This document shows positions 31,903 to 41,189 of a stretch of 64,000 bases of DNA, piece after piece. The notes below the pieces were generated by a model. The model did no database searches and was not told where the DNA came from. It worked only from the letters and a program-made list of their open reading frames with translations. Position numbers and translations under genes: made by a program. Location of the stretch: NCBI RefSeq assembly GCF_014596475.1, contig NZ_MECJ01000023.1, positions 1 through 64,000 on the forward strand, read 5' to 3'. This DNA is from Streptomyces sp. CBMA152 (GTDB taxonomy: Bacteria; Actinomycetota; Actinomycetes; Streptomycetales; Streptomycetaceae). Each line of letters begins with the position of its first letter. Within the stretch, counting starts at the first letter, position 1.

Positions 31903-34900
31903 GTGCACCTCAAGGCCCTGACCCTGCGCGGGTTCAAATCCTTCGCTTCCGCGACGACACTGAAGTTCGAACCGGGCATCACCTGTGTCGTGGGACCGAA
32001 CGGCTCCGGCAAGTCCAATGTGGTGGACGCGTTGTCGTGGGTCATGGGCGAGCAGGGCGCCAAGTCGCTGCGCGGCGGCAAGATGGAGGACGTCATCTTC
32101 GCCGGGACGACCGGCCGCCCGCCGCTGGGCCGCGCCGAGGTCTCCCTCACCATCGACAACTCCGACGGCGCGCTGCCCATCGAGTACGCCGAAGTCACCA
32201 TCACCCGGATCATGTTCCGGGGCGGCAGCAGCGAGTACCAGATCAACGGTGACACGTGCCGCCTGCTCGACATCCAGGAGCTGCTCTCCGACTCCGGCAT
32301 CGGGCGCGAGATGCACGTCATCGTCGGGCAGGGCCAGCTCGACTCCGTGCTGCACGCCGACCCGATGGGCCGCCGCGCGTTCATCGAGGAGGCCGCGGGC
32401 GTCCTCAAGCACCGCAAGCGCAAGGAGAAGGCGCTGCGCAAGCTGGACGCGATGCAGGCCAACCTCGCGCGCGTGCAGGACCTCACGGAGGAGCTGCGCC
32501 GCCAGCTCAAGCCGCTCGGCCGGCAGGCGGCCGTCGCCCGCCGGGCCGCCGTCATCCAGGCCGATCTGCGCGACGCCCGGCTGCGGTTGCTCGCCGACGA
32601 CCTGGTACGGATGCGGGAGGCGCTGCGCGGTGAGATCGAGGACGAGGCGGAGCTCAAGCGGCGCAAGGAGAGCGCCGAGGCCGAGCTGAAGGCCGCCCTC
32701 GCGCGCGAGGCGGAGCTGGAGGACGAGGTCCGCCGCCTCGCGCCCCGGCTGCAGAACGCCCAGCAGACCTGGTACGAGCTCTCCCGGCTGGCCGAGAGGG
32801 TGCGCGGCACCGTCTCGCTCGCCGACGCGCGCGTGAAGAGCGCCACCGCCCAGCCGCCCGAGGAGCGCAGGGGCCGCGACCCGGAGGACATGGAGCGCGA
32901 GGCCGCCCGGATCCGCGAGCAGGAGGCGGAGCTGGAGGCGGCCCGCGAGGCGGCCGACCGGGCCCTGGAGGACACCGCGTCCCACCGCGCCGACCTGGAG
33001 CGGGAACTCGCGCTGGAGGAACGGCGTTTGAAGGATGTGGCCCGGGCCATCGCCGACCGGCGCGAGGGGCTGGCCCGGCTGCACGGACAGGTCAACGCGG
33101 CGCGGAGCAGGGCGGGTTCGGCGCAGGCGGAGATCGACCGGCTGGCGGCGGCGCGCGACGAGGCGGGCGAGCGGGCGGCGCTGGCCCAGGAGGAGTACGA
33201 GACGCTGAAGGCCGAGGTGGACGGCCTGGACGCGGACGACCACGAGCTGGCCGAGGCGCACGACGGCGCCAAGCGCGAGCTCGCGGACGCCGAGGCGGCC
33301 CTGGGCGCCGCCCGCGAGGCGGTCACGGCCGCCGAGAGGAAACGTGCCGCCGTGGCCGCCCGCCACGACGCGCTCGCCCTCGGCCTGCGCCGCAAGGACG
33401 GCACGGGCGCGCTGCTCGCCGCGAAGGACTCGCTGACCGGGCTGCTCGGGCCCGCCGCCGCGCTGCTCACCGTCGCGCCCGGCCATGAGGTCGCGGTCGC
33501 GGCGGCCCTGGGCGCTGCCGCCGACGCGCTCGCGGTGTCGGGGCCCGCCACCGCCGCCGAAGCGATTCGCCTGCTGCGCAAGCAGGACGCCGGGCGGGCC
33601 GCGCTCCTGGTGGGCGGGCTGCCCGGGGCGGAGGAGCCCGTTCCCGTACGGCCGGGAGGTCCGCCGTTGGCGGCCGATCTCGTACGGGGGCCCGAGGAGT
33701 TGCTGCCCGCCGTGCGCAGACTGCTGCGCGGCGTCGTGGTCGTCGGCACGCTGGAGGACGCCGAGGACCTCGTCTACGCGCAGCCGGGGCTCACCGCCGT
33801 CACCGCCGAGGGCGATCTGCTCGGGGCGCACTTCGCACAGGGCGGGTCCGCCGGGGCGCCGAGCCTGCTCGAAGTACAGGCGTCCGTCGACGAGGCGGCC
33901 AGGGAACTCGCCGAACTGGCTGTGCAGTGCGAGGAGTTGGCAGGCGCCGAGCAGTCGGCGAAGGAGGTGCGCACGCACTGTGCGGCGCGCGTCGAGGAGC
34001 TGGGGGAGCGGCGCCGGGCCGCCGAGAAGGAGAAGGCATCCGTCGCCCAGCAGCTGGGGCGGCTCGCCGGACAGGCGCGCGGCGCGGCGGGCGAGGCCGA
34101 GCGCACCGCCGCAGCGGCCGCCCGCGCCCAGGAAGCGCTGGAGAAGGCGACCGAGGAGGCCGAGGAGCTCGCCGAGCGGCTGCTCGTCGCCGAGGAGATG
34201 CCCGTAGAGGAGGAGCCCGACACCTCCGTACGGGACCGGCTCGCCGCCGACGGGGCCAACGCGCGCCAGACCGAGATGGAGGCGCGCCTCCAGCTGCGTA
34301 CGCACGAGGAGCGGGTCAAGGGGCTGGCCGGGCGGGCCGACGCGCTCGACCGGGGCGCACGCGCCGAGCGCGAGGCGCGCGCCCGGGCCGAGGAGCGGCG
34401 CGCCCGGCTGCGCCACGAGGCGGAGGTCGCCGGAGCCGTGGCGGCGGGCGCGCGCACCCTGCTCGGCCACGTCGAGGTCTCCGTCGTACGGGCCGAGCGG
34501 GAGCGGGCCGCCGCCGAGGCCGCGAAGGCCGCCCGCGAGCAGGATCTGGCGGGCGCCCGGGCCACGGGCCGCGACCTCAAGGGCGAGCTCGACAAGTTGA
34601 CGGATTCGGTTCATCGCGGCGAGGTACTCGGCGCCGAGAAGCGGATGCGGATCGAGCAACTGGAGACCAAGGCGCTGGAGGAGCTGGGGGTCGAGCCGGC
34701 CGGGCTCGTCGCCGAGTACGGGCCCGACCAGCCGGTGCCTCCGTCGCCGCCCGCCGAAGGAGAGGAGCTGCCCGACGACCCGGACCACCCGCGCAACCGG
34801 CCCCGGCCCTTCGACCGGGCCGACCAGGAGAAGCGGCTCAAGTCAGCCGAACGGGCGTATCAGCAGCTGGGGAAGGTCAACCCGCTCGCCCTTGAGGAGT

Positions 34901-35460
34901 TCGCGGCGCTGGAGGAGCGGCATCAGTTCCTCTCCGAGCAGCTGGCGGACCTGAAGAAGACGCGCGCCGACCTTCTTCAGGTGGTGAAGGAGGTGGACGA
35001 ACGCGTGGAGCAGGTCTTCACCGAGGCGTACCGGGACACGGCCCGGGAGTTCGAGGGCGTCTTCGCGCGCCTGTTCCCGGGCGGCGAGGGGCGGCTGATC
35101 CTGACCGACCCGGACAACATGCTGGCCACCGGCGTGGACGTCGAGGCGCGCCCGCCCGGCAAGAAGGTCAAGCGCCTGTCGCTGCTCTCGGGCGGCGAGC
35201 GCTCCCTGACGGCCGTGGCGCTGCTCGTCTCCATCTTCAAGGCGCGGCCGAGCCCGTTCTATGTGATGGACGAGGTCGAGGCGGCCCTCGACGACACCAA
35301 CCTCCAGCGGCTGATCCGGATCATGCAGGAGCTCCAGGAGTCCTCGCAGCTGATCGTGATCACGCACCAGAAGCGGACGATGGAGGTCGCGGACGCGCTG
35401 TACGGCGTGTCGATGCAGGGCGACGGCGTCTCCAAGGTCATCAGTCAGCGCCTTCGCTGA
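31903..35460 (+). CDS. smc: Chromosome segregation protein SMC
   Basis: 1185 residues; ATPase that organises and segregates chromosomes together with ScpAB. Walker A GPNGSGKSN starts at residue 31. Long coiled coils (about 165-510 and 680-1020) flank the hinge (about 515-675, LLGPAAALLTVAPGHEVAVA). ABC signature LSGGERSL lies at about 1095 and Walker B YVMDEVEAAL at about 1120. The GTG at 31903 gives the family start HLKALTLRGFKSFA. Full length with all motifs intact. In Streptomyces, SMC and HupS both act in sporulation chromosome compaction. Confidence 0.98.
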   Translation: MHLKALTLRGFKSFASATTLKFEPGITCVVGPNGSGKSNVVDALSWVMGEQGAKSLRGGKMEDVIFAGTTGRPPLGRAEVSLTIDNSDGALPIEYAEVTITRIMFRGGSSEYQINGDTCRLLDIQELLSDSGIGREMHVIVGQGQLDSVLHADPMGRRAFIEEAAGVLKHRKRKEKALRKLDAMQANLARVQDLTEELRRQLKPLGRQAAVARRAAVIQADLRDARLRLLADDLVRMREALRGEIEDEAELKRRKESAEAELKAALAREAELEDEVRRLAPRLQNAQQTWYELSRLAERVRGTVSLADARVKSATAQPPEERRGRDPEDMEREAARIREQEAELEAAREAADRALEDTASHRADLERELALEERRLKDVARAIADRREGLARLHGQVNAARSRAGSAQAEIDRLAAARDEAGERAALAQEEYETLKAEVDGLDADDHELAEAHDGAKRELADAEAALGAAREAVTAAERKRAAVAARHDALALGLRRKDGTGALLAAKDSLTGLLGPAAALLTVAPGHEVAVAAALGAAADALAVSGPATAAEAIRLLRKQDAGRAALLVGGLPGAEEPVPVRPGGPPLAADLVRGPEELLPAVRRLLRGVVVVGTLEDAEDLVYAQPGLTAVTAEGDLLGAHFAQGGSAGAPSLLEVQASVDEAARELAELAVQCEELAGAEQSAKEVRTHCAARVEELGERRRAAEKEKASVAQQLGRLAGQARGAAGEAERTAAAAARAQEALEKATEEAEELAERLLVAEEMPVEEEPDTSVRDRLAADGANARQTEMEARLQLRTHEERVKGLAGRADALDRGARAEREARARAEERRARLRHEAEVAGAVAAGARTLLGHVEVSVVRAERERAAAEAAKAAREQDLAGARATGRDLKGELDKLTDSVHRGEVLGAEKRMRIEQLETKALEELGVEPAGLVAEYGPDQPVPPSPPAEGEELPDDPDHPRNRPRPFDRADQEKRLKSAERAYQQLGKVNPLALEEFAALEERHQFLSEQLADLKKTRADLLQVVKEVDERVEQVFTEAYRDTAREFEGVFARLFPGGEGRLILTDPDNMLATGVDVEARPPGKKVKRLSLLSGGERSLTAVALLVSIFKARPSPFYVMDEVEAALDDTNLQRLIRIMQELQESSQLIVITHQKRTMEVADALYGVSMQGDGVSKVISQRLR

Positions 35461-35486
35461 GGCCCTCAAGATCACCTATCAAGATC

Positions 35487-35635
35487 TTTTCAAGACTTGA
35501 AGCATCATGCCCAAAAACTTCGTTCGAAGTCACACCTCACCCACTATTGACTTCGAAACTTGAAGGCATAGTCTCTGCAACGTTGCTTTTACCTTCAAGT
35601 GGTGGGTGACCCGAAGTTGTGCGCCACTTGAAGTG
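35487..35635. promoter_or_regulatory. Operator array of CTTGAAG/CTTCGAA sites before glcP
   Basis: Six related sites in 149 bases: TTCAAG-A-CTTGAA (35489-35501, perfect palindrome), ACTTCG-TT-CGAAGT (35517-35530, perfect), CTTCGAA (35551-35557), CTTGAAG (35559-35565), CTTCAAG (35593-35599), and CACTT-G-AAGTG (35625-35635, perfect). Two of them lie between the -35 and -10 of the likely promoter. This suggests repression by a dimeric regulator binding cooperatively; its identity is unknown. Confidence 0.65.
35547..35574 (+). promoter_or_regulatory. Probable glcP promoter
   Basis: -35 TTGACT (35547-35552) and -10 TAGTCT (35569-35574) with a 16-base spacer, about 105 bases before the start codon. 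CTTCGAA and CTTGAAG sites occupy the spacer. Confidence 0.6.
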
Positions 35636-35679
35636 CCCCCAACGCCCGGCGACGCTGCCGGGCGGCCCCAGGAGTACAC

Positions 35680-37098
35680 GTGACCAGCACTACGCGCCCA
35701 CCGGCCTCGGGAGCCCGCACGGCACACCCCGAGCACCTCGGCCATGTCATCTTCATCGCGGCCGCCGCCGCCATGGGCGGTTTCCTGTTCGGCTACGACA
35801 GTGCCGTGATCAACGGCGCCGTCGAGGCCATCCGGGGCCGTTACGACATCGGGTCCGCGGCCCTCGCCCAGGTCATCGCGATCGCCCTGATCGGCTGCGC
35901 CGTCGGCGCCGCGACGGCGGGCCGCATCGCCGACCGCATCGGCCGCATCCGCTGTATGCAGATCGCGTCCGTGCTGTTCACGATCAGCGCCGTCGGCTCG
36001 GCGCTGCCGTTCGCCCTGTGGGACCTGGCGTTCTGGCGCATCATCGGCGGCTTCGCCATCGGCATGGCGTCGGTGATCGGCCCCGCCTACATCGCCGAGG
36101 TCGCTCCCGCCGCGTACCGCGGGCGCCTGGGCTCCTTCCAGCAGGCCGCCATCGTCATCGGCATCGCGATCTCGCAGCTGGTCAACTGGGGCATCCTCAA
36201 CGCCGCGGGCGGCGACCAGCGCGGCAAGCTGATGGGCATCGAGGCCTGGCAGGTCATGCTCGGCGTGATGGTCATCCCGGCCGTCCTCTACGGTCTGCTC
36301 TCCTTCGCGATCCCCGAGTCGCCGCGCTTCCTCATCTCCGCGGGCCGCGACGCGCGCGCCCGTGAGGTGCTCAAGGAGGTCGAGGGCGACGACATCGACC
36401 TGGACGCCCGGGTCGCCGAGATCGAGCACGCCATGAAGAGCGAGCACAAGTCGACCTTCAAGGACCTGCTCGGCGGCGGCTTCTTCTTCAAGCCGATCGT
36501 CTGGGTCGGCATCGGCCTCTCGGTCTTCCAGCAGTTCGTCGGCATCAACGTCGCGTTCTACTACTCCTCGACGCTGTGGCAGTCGGTCGGCGTCGACCCC
36601 TCGCAGTCGTTCTTCTACTCGTTCACCACGTCGATCATCAACATCATCGGCACCGTGATCGCGATGATCTTCGTCGACCGGATCGGCCGCCGCCCGCTGG
36701 CGCTCATCGGCTCCGTCGGTATGGCGATTGGTCTCGCCCTGGAGGCCTGGGCGTTCTCGTACGACCTCGTCGACGGCAAGCTGCCGGGCACCCAGGGCTG
36801 GGTCGCCCTGATCGCCGCCCATGTCTTCGTGCTCTTCTTCGCCCTGTCCTGGGGTGTCGTGGTGTGGGTCTTCCTCGGCGAGATGTTCCCGAACAGGATC
36901 CGTGCCGCCGCCCTCGGCGTCGCCGCCTCCGCGCAGTGGATCGCCAACTGGGCCATCACCGCGAGCTTCCCGTCGCTGGCCGACTGGAACCTGTCCGCGA
37001 CCTACGTGATCTACACGATCTTCGCCGCCCTCTCGATCCCCTTCGTACTGAAGTACGTGAAGGAGACCAAGGGCAAGGCGTTGGAGGAGATGGGCTAA
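35680..37098 (+). CDS. glcP: Major facilitator sugar transporter, glucose permease GlcP
   Basis: 472 residues, 12 predicted membrane segments, sugar-porter family. Signatures are FLFGYDSAVINGA (helix 1), GRIADRIGR, PESPRFLI after helix 6, the QQFVGINVAFYYSS motif of helix 7, DRIGRRPLALIG and the C-terminal VKETKGKALEEMG. Length and position after smc match GlcP of S. coelicolor, the main glucose-proton symporter, which is glucose-inducible. The GTG at 35680 follows AGGAG. The operator array upstream fits sugar-responsive control. Confidence 0.93.
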   Translation: MTSTTRPPASGARTAHPEHLGHVIFIAAAAAMGGFLFGYDSAVINGAVEAIRGRYDIGSAALAQVIAIALIGCAVGAATAGRIADRIGRIRCMQIASVLFTISAVGSALPFALWDLAFWRIIGGFAIGMASVIGPAYIAEVAPAAYRGRLGSFQQAAIVIGIAISQLVNWGILNAAGGDQRGKLMGIEAWQVMLGVMVIPAVLYGLLSFAIPESPRFLISAGRDARAREVLKEVEGDDIDLDARVAEIEHAMKSEHKSTFKDLLGGGFFFKPIVWVGIGLSVFQQFVGINVAFYYSSTLWQSVGVDPSQSFFYSFTTSIINIIGTVIAMIFVDRIGRRPLALIGSVGMAIGLALEAWAFSYDLVDGKLPGTQGWVALIAAHVFVLFFALSWGVVVWVFLGEMFPNRIRAAALGVAASAQWIANWAITASFPSLADWNLSATYVIYTIFAALSIPFVLKYVKETKGKALEEMG

Positions 37099-37126
37099 TC
37101 CCCGCTGCCCCTCTCTCCTCGAACCA

Positions 37127-37165
37127 CGTACTGCCCCGGCTCAGCCCTTGAGCCGGGGCAGTACG
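37127..37165. terminator. Hairpin shared by glcP end and the 3' coding end of the LLM gene
   Basis: 17-bp perfect arms (37127-37143 / 37149-37165). The right arm and stop codon belong to the minus-strand oxidoreductase gene, so its last codons double as a terminator for convergent glcP. Confidence 0.7.
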
Positions 37166-38112
37166 TCGTCGGTGAACAGACGCAGACTGCGCCAGCCCTC
37201 CTCCGGCGGCATCCCGCCGCACAGCGGATGCAGGACCAGGCTGTCGGCGCCCAGGGACGCGCACTCGTCCGGGGTCAGCACCCGGTAGACGCCCTCGGCG
37301 CGCAGCTCCTCGACCGTGCCGGCCGCCGAACGCACCGCCGAGCGGATGTCCTTGGACTGCCAGGACGCGTACGTCCGTGCCTCGTGCAGGAAGTGCTCGC
37401 CGTACTTCGCCCAGGTGCGGTCGGGGTCCTCGCTGAGGTGCAGCAGCGGCGTGTGTTCGCCGGGCATCATCGTCCAGCCCTCGGTGCCGTGCGCCGCCAA
37501 CTGCTCGCGGTAGTACGCCTCCAGCTCCGGCAGATGCGCGCTCGGGAAGAACGGCAGACCGAGCCGGGCCGCCCGCCGCGCCGCCGCCCTGGACGAGCCG
37601 CCGACGAGCAGCATGGGGTGCGGCTGGGTGAACGGACGCGGGGTGACCCGTACCGTGCGGCCCTCGTGCTCGAACGGCTCGCCCGTCCACGCCTTCAACA
37701 GGGTGTCCAGGAGCCGGTCCTGGAGCGCGCCGCGCCTGCTCCACTCGACGCCCGCCCGCTCGTACTCCTCGGGCCGGTAGCCGATCCCCGCCACCGTCAC
37801 CAGGCGCCCGCCGCTCAGCAGATCGAGTACGGCGATGTCCTCGGCGAGGCGCAGCGGGTCGTACAGAGGCCCGATGATCGCGGAGACCGTGACCGCGATC
37901 CGGTGCGTGGCGCCCAGGACCGCGCCCGCGAAGGTGAACGGCGAGGGCAGCCAGCCGTTGCCGGTGCCGTGGTGCTCCTCGGTCTGGACGGTGTCGACGC
38001 CGTGCTCGTCCGCGTACGCGGCCATCTCCACGGCGGCCCGGTAGCGGGCCGAGCGGGACTCGGGCGGCTCGTGCGGGGCCACCAGGTTCATCCGGACGAC
38101 CGTGAACGGCAT
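37141..38112 (-). CDS. LLM-class flavin-dependent oxidoreductase
   Basis: 323 residues, luciferase-like TIM barrel using FMN or F420. Typical elements: EMAAYADEHGVDTVQTEEHH, VTVSAIIGPLYDPLRLAEDI, VAGIGYRPEEYERAGVEW and HPMLLVGGSSRAAARRAARLG. It lacks an export signal. The ATG at 38112 is unambiguous. The presence of cofC in the window shows the organism makes F420, so F420 dependence is possible but cannot be read from the sequence. Substrate unknown. Confidence 0.9.
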   Translation of the reverse strand: MPFTVVRMNLVAPHEPPESRSARYRAAVEMAAYADEHGVDTVQTEEHHGTGNGWLPSPFTFAGAVLGATHRIAVTVSAIIGPLYDPLRLAEDIAVLDLLSGGRLVTVAGIGYRPEEYERAGVEWSRRGALQDRLLDTLLKAWTGEPFEHEGRTVRVTPRPFTQPHPMLLVGGSSRAAARRAARLGLPFFPSAHLPELEAYYREQLAAHGTEGWTMMPGEHTPLLHLSEDPDRTWAKYGEHFLHEARTYASWQSKDIRSAVRSAAGTVEELRAEGVYRVLTPDECASLGADSLVLHPLCGGMPPEEGWRSLRLFTDDVLPRLKG

Positions 38113-38170
38113 GGCAAGTCCCCCTCCACCGGGCTGGGTTCGGTGCAGGGGGACGGTAGCTGACGACGCG

Positions 38171-39628
38171 TCAGACAGCCAGAGGCGCGCGCTCCTCGGC
38201 CGCTTCCGCCGCCTCGGCCTTCGCCGGGGCGTACACGGCGGGCTTCGGCAGGACCATGTACAGCAGGGCGGAGACCACGATGGTGGCCACCCAGCCCAGG
38301 CCGTACTCGCCGATCGGGTTGTTCGAGGAGAGCGGGCCGGTGAACCAGTCCGAGGTGGTGAACATCAGACCCGCCAGCAGACCGAGCGCCCAGGAGGCGA
38401 CGGCGGCGGGGGAGAAGCCGCCCTTGTACCAGTAGGCGCTGGTGGGCGTGGTGTCGAGCAGCGCCTTCGCGTCGTACTCGGTGCGCCGCAGCATGTCCGC
38501 GCCGAAGACGCCGACCCAGGCCGAGAACGCGACGGCGAGCAGCGAGAGGAAGGCGATGAAGGAGCCCATGAAGCTCTTGGCGACCAGCATCAGGATGCCG
38601 CCGAAGACCAGCGAGATCACCGCGTTGACCGAGACCGCCCAGTGGCGCGGGATCTTGAAGCCGAGGGTCTGCGCGGTGAAACCGGCCGAGTACATCGACA
38701 TCGAGTTGATCAGCACCATGCCGACCAGGGCGATCAGCAGATACGGCACCGCGATCCACATCGGCAGGATCTCGCCGAGGAAGGAGACCGGGTCCGCGGC
38801 CGAGGCCAGGTCCGGCGTGGAGACGGCCATGACCGCGCCCATCAGGACCATCGGCAGCACGACGATCCCGGCGCCGCCGACCGAGCTCGCGACCATGGCC
38901 TTGGAGGAGGCCGTACGCGGCAGATAGCGGGTGAAGTCCGGGGCGGACGGGATCCAGCTGACACCACCGGCGGCGATCAGACCGGTACCGGCGACCATCA
39001 GCGACATCTTGCCCGCCGGGCGGTCGAAGACCGCGCTCCAGTCGGTGTTCACGGCGAGATACGCGAGCACGAGCACGGAGAACGCACCGAACAGGTAGGT
39101 CGCGTACTTGTTGCACTTCTGTACGACGTTGATGCCGAGCCCGGAGATCGCGAAGGTCGTCACCACGAAGAGCAGCAGCGTCACGATGATCAGGAACGTG
39201 TTGCTCTTGATGCCGAACACGATGTCCAGGACGGTCAGCATCGCGTAGGCGCCGGTGACCGCGTTGATCGTCTCCCAGCCCCAGCGGGCGACCCAGATCA
39301 GGGCGCCGGGCAGCAGGTTGCCGCGCTGTCCGAAGACCGCGCGCGACAGCGCCATACCGGGCGCGCCACCGCGCTTGCCGGCGATGGATATGAGCCCGAC
39401 GAGGCCGTAGCTGACGAGCGGCGCCGCGATCGCGACGACGATCGCCTGCCAGAAGTTCAGCTTGTACGTCACGACGAGGCTGGCGCCCATCGTGAGCAGC
39501 AGCACGCTGATGTTCGCGGCGACCCAGGTCGGGAAGAGGTCCCGGGTTCTGGCGGTGCGCTCGCTGTCGGGGACGGGCTCAAGGCCACGGGTTTCCAGTG
39601 CGCCTTCGGACTGGGAAGTGGTGCTCAT
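38171..39628 (-). CDS. NCS1-family purine/cytosine permease
   Basis: 485 residues with about 12 membrane segments, nucleobase-cation-symport-1 family (purines, cytosine, allantoin or related). Recognisable stretches are FPTWVAANISVLLLTMGASL, MALSRAVFGQRGNLLP, WIPSAPDFTRYLP and NSMSMYSAG. It follows the LLM gene by 58 bases in the opposite transcriptional order and is divergent from ftsY. The substrate cannot be specified; pyrimidine- or purine-linked neighbours are absent. Confidence 0.9.
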   Translation of the reverse strand: MSTTSQSEGALETRGLEPVPDSERTARTRDLFPTWVAANISVLLLTMGASLVVTYKLNFWQAIVVAIAAPLVSYGLVGLISIAGKRGGAPGMALSRAVFGQRGNLLPGALIWVARWGWETINAVTGAYAMLTVLDIVFGIKSNTFLIIVTLLLFVVTTFAISGLGINVVQKCNKYATYLFGAFSVLVLAYLAVNTDWSAVFDRPAGKMSLMVAGTGLIAAGGVSWIPSAPDFTRYLPRTASSKAMVASSVGGAGIVVLPMVLMGAVMAVSTPDLASAADPVSFLGEILPMWIAVPYLLIALVGMVLINSMSMYSAGFTAQTLGFKIPRHWAVSVNAVISLVFGGILMLVAKSFMGSFIAFLSLLAVAFSAWVGVFGADMLRRTEYDAKALLDTTPTSAYWYKGGFSPAAVASWALGLLAGLMFTTSDWFTGPLSSNNPIGEYGLGWVATIVVSALLYMVLPKPAVYAPAKAEAAEAAEERAPLAV

Positions 39629-39686
39629 GAGGTGCGGTTGCCTCTCGCTCGGCTCTGGCGGGAGCCGGTGGGGGTCATCTCGGGGG

Positions 39687-39728
39687 ACTCTACGCGCGTT
39701 GACGTCACCTCTTCCATCGTAACTTAAT
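39687..39728. promoter_or_regulatory. Divergent promoters between NCS1 permease and ftsY
   Basis: For ftsY, -35 TTGACG (39699-39704) and -10 CTTAAT (39723-39728), 18-base spacer. For the permease, a TAGAGT -10 on the minus strand (39687-39692). The palindrome TGACGTCA (39700-39707) lies between them. Confidence 0.45.
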
Positions 39729-39816
39729 ACGACGATTGCCCCATAATTCCCTTTGATCTTCGGCGGAAGACACGAGCGGGGCCCGTCGGCGGCCCATGAC
39801 TGATACTGGGGAGGTT

Positions 39817-41031
39817 ATGGAATTCGTCATCCTTGCCGTAGTCATCGCCCTGGTCGCGGTCGGCGCGATCAGCGGGCTCGTGGTCAGCAGCCGCAAGAAG
39901 AAGCAGCTGCCGCCCTCGGCCCCGTCGTCCACGCCGACCATCACTGCCCCGCCCGCCGAGCCTCACGTCGGCGAAGAAGCCGCGGAGACCGCCGAGGAGC
40001 AACGCCGCACCATCGAGGAGGTCGCCCTCCCCGAGGCCCCGGCGAGCCCCGTGGTGGTCGAGGAGGCGCTTCCCGAGGCGCCCGCCGCGCCCGAGATCGA
40101 GGTGCCCGAGCCGACGGCCGGCCGCCTCGTGCGGCTGCGCGCCCGGCTCGCCCGCTCGCAGAACTCGCTGGGCAAGGGGCTGCTCACGCTCCTGTCCCGG
40201 GACAACCTCGACGAGGACACCTGGGAGGAGATCGAGGACACCCTCCTCACCGCCGACGTCGGCGTCGCCCCCACCCAGGAACTGGTCGAGCGGCTGCGCG
40301 AGCGCGTCCGCGTGCTCGGCACCCGCACCCCGGCCGAGCTGCGCGCCCTGCTGCGCGAGGAGCTCATCGCGCTCCTCGGCCCGGACTTCGACCGCGCGGT
40401 CAAGACCGAGGGCGGCCTGGAGAGCCCCGGCGTCGTGATGGTCGTCGGCGTCAACGGCACCGGCAAGACCACCACCACCGGCAAGCTCGCGCGCGTGCTC
40501 GTCGCCGACGGCAAGTCGGTCGTCCTGGGTGCGGCGGACACCTTCCGCGCGGCCGCCGCCGACCAGCTACAGACCTGGGGCGAGCGCGTCGGTGCCCGCA
40601 CCGTGCGCGGCCCCGAGGGCGGCGACCCGGCGTCGATCGCCTTCGACGCGGTCAAGGAGGGCATCGCCGAGAGCGCGGACGTCGTCCTCATCGACACCGC
40701 GGGCCGGCTGCACACCAAGACCGGGCTCATGGACGAGCTCGGCAAGGTCAAGCGCGTCGTGGAGAAGCACGGCCCGCTGGACGAGATCCTGCTGGTCCTC
40801 GACGCCACCACCGGCCAGAACGGCCTGGTCCAGGCCCGGGTGTTCGCCGAGGTCGTCGACATCACCGGCATCGTCCTCACCAAGCTCGACGGCACCGCCA
40901 AGGGCGGCATCGTCATCGCCGTCCAGCGCGAGCTGGGCGTCCCGGTCAAGCTGATCGGGCTCGGCGAAGGCGCGGACGATCTGGCGCCGTTCGAGCCGGG
41001 CGCCTTCGTGGACGCGCTCATCGGCGACTAG
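39817..41031 (+). CDS. ftsY: Signal recognition particle receptor FtsY
   Basis: 404 residues. The N-terminal membrane helix (MEFVILAVVIALVAVGAISG) is unusual for E. coli but normal in actinobacteria. An acidic A region (about 35-105) is followed by the NG GTPase domain: G1 GVNGTGKTTT (about 210-219), DTFRAAA, DTAGRL and TKLDGTAKGG. It docks SRP-ribosome complexes at the membrane, the partner of Ffh encoded at 48.6 kb. The ATG at 39817 has GGGGAGG close by; the ATG at 39796 would add seven residues. Confidence 0.97.
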   Translation: MEFVILAVVIALVAVGAISGLVVSSRKKKQLPPSAPSSTPTITAPPAEPHVGEEAAETAEEQRRTIEEVALPEAPASPVVVEEALPEAPAAPEIEVPEPTAGRLVRLRARLARSQNSLGKGLLTLLSRDNLDEDTWEEIEDTLLTADVGVAPTQELVERLRERVRVLGTRTPAELRALLREELIALLGPDFDRAVKTEGGLESPGVVMVVGVNGTGKTTTTGKLARVLVADGKSVVLGAADTFRAAAADQLQTWGERVGARTVRGPEGGDPASIAFDAVKEGIAESADVVLIDTAGRLHTKTGLMDELGKVKRVVEKHGPLDEILLVLDATTGQNGLVQARVFAEVVDITGIVLTKLDGTAKGGIVIAVQRELGVPVKLIGLGEGADDLAPFEPGAFVDALIGD

Positions 41032-41075
41032 CGCTCCGCGGGGAGGCGGGTTTTTCGACTGCGGACCGTGCTGGG

Positions 41076-41102
41076 CTGGTCGCGCAGTTCCCCGCGCCCC
41101 TT
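41076..41102 (+). repeat. Dispersed CGCGCAGTTCCCC element, copy 2
   Basis: The same core as at 26296-26321, located after ftsY in the 158-base gap before the convergent prim-pol gene. Single half-element, with no inverted partner nearby. Confidence 0.85.
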
Positions 41103-41189
41103 ACAGGGCTTGGGTGTTGCGCAGGTAACGCCCGTACGCGTGGCAAGTGCCCCGCTCCATCGTGCAGATGGAGGCGGGGCACCGTCATG

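Noticed and set aside
31453..34788. A 1111-codon minus-strand open frame inside smc
   Set aside because: Antisense shadow of the smc coiled-coil codons; leucine/arginine/glycine-rich with no recognisable domain.
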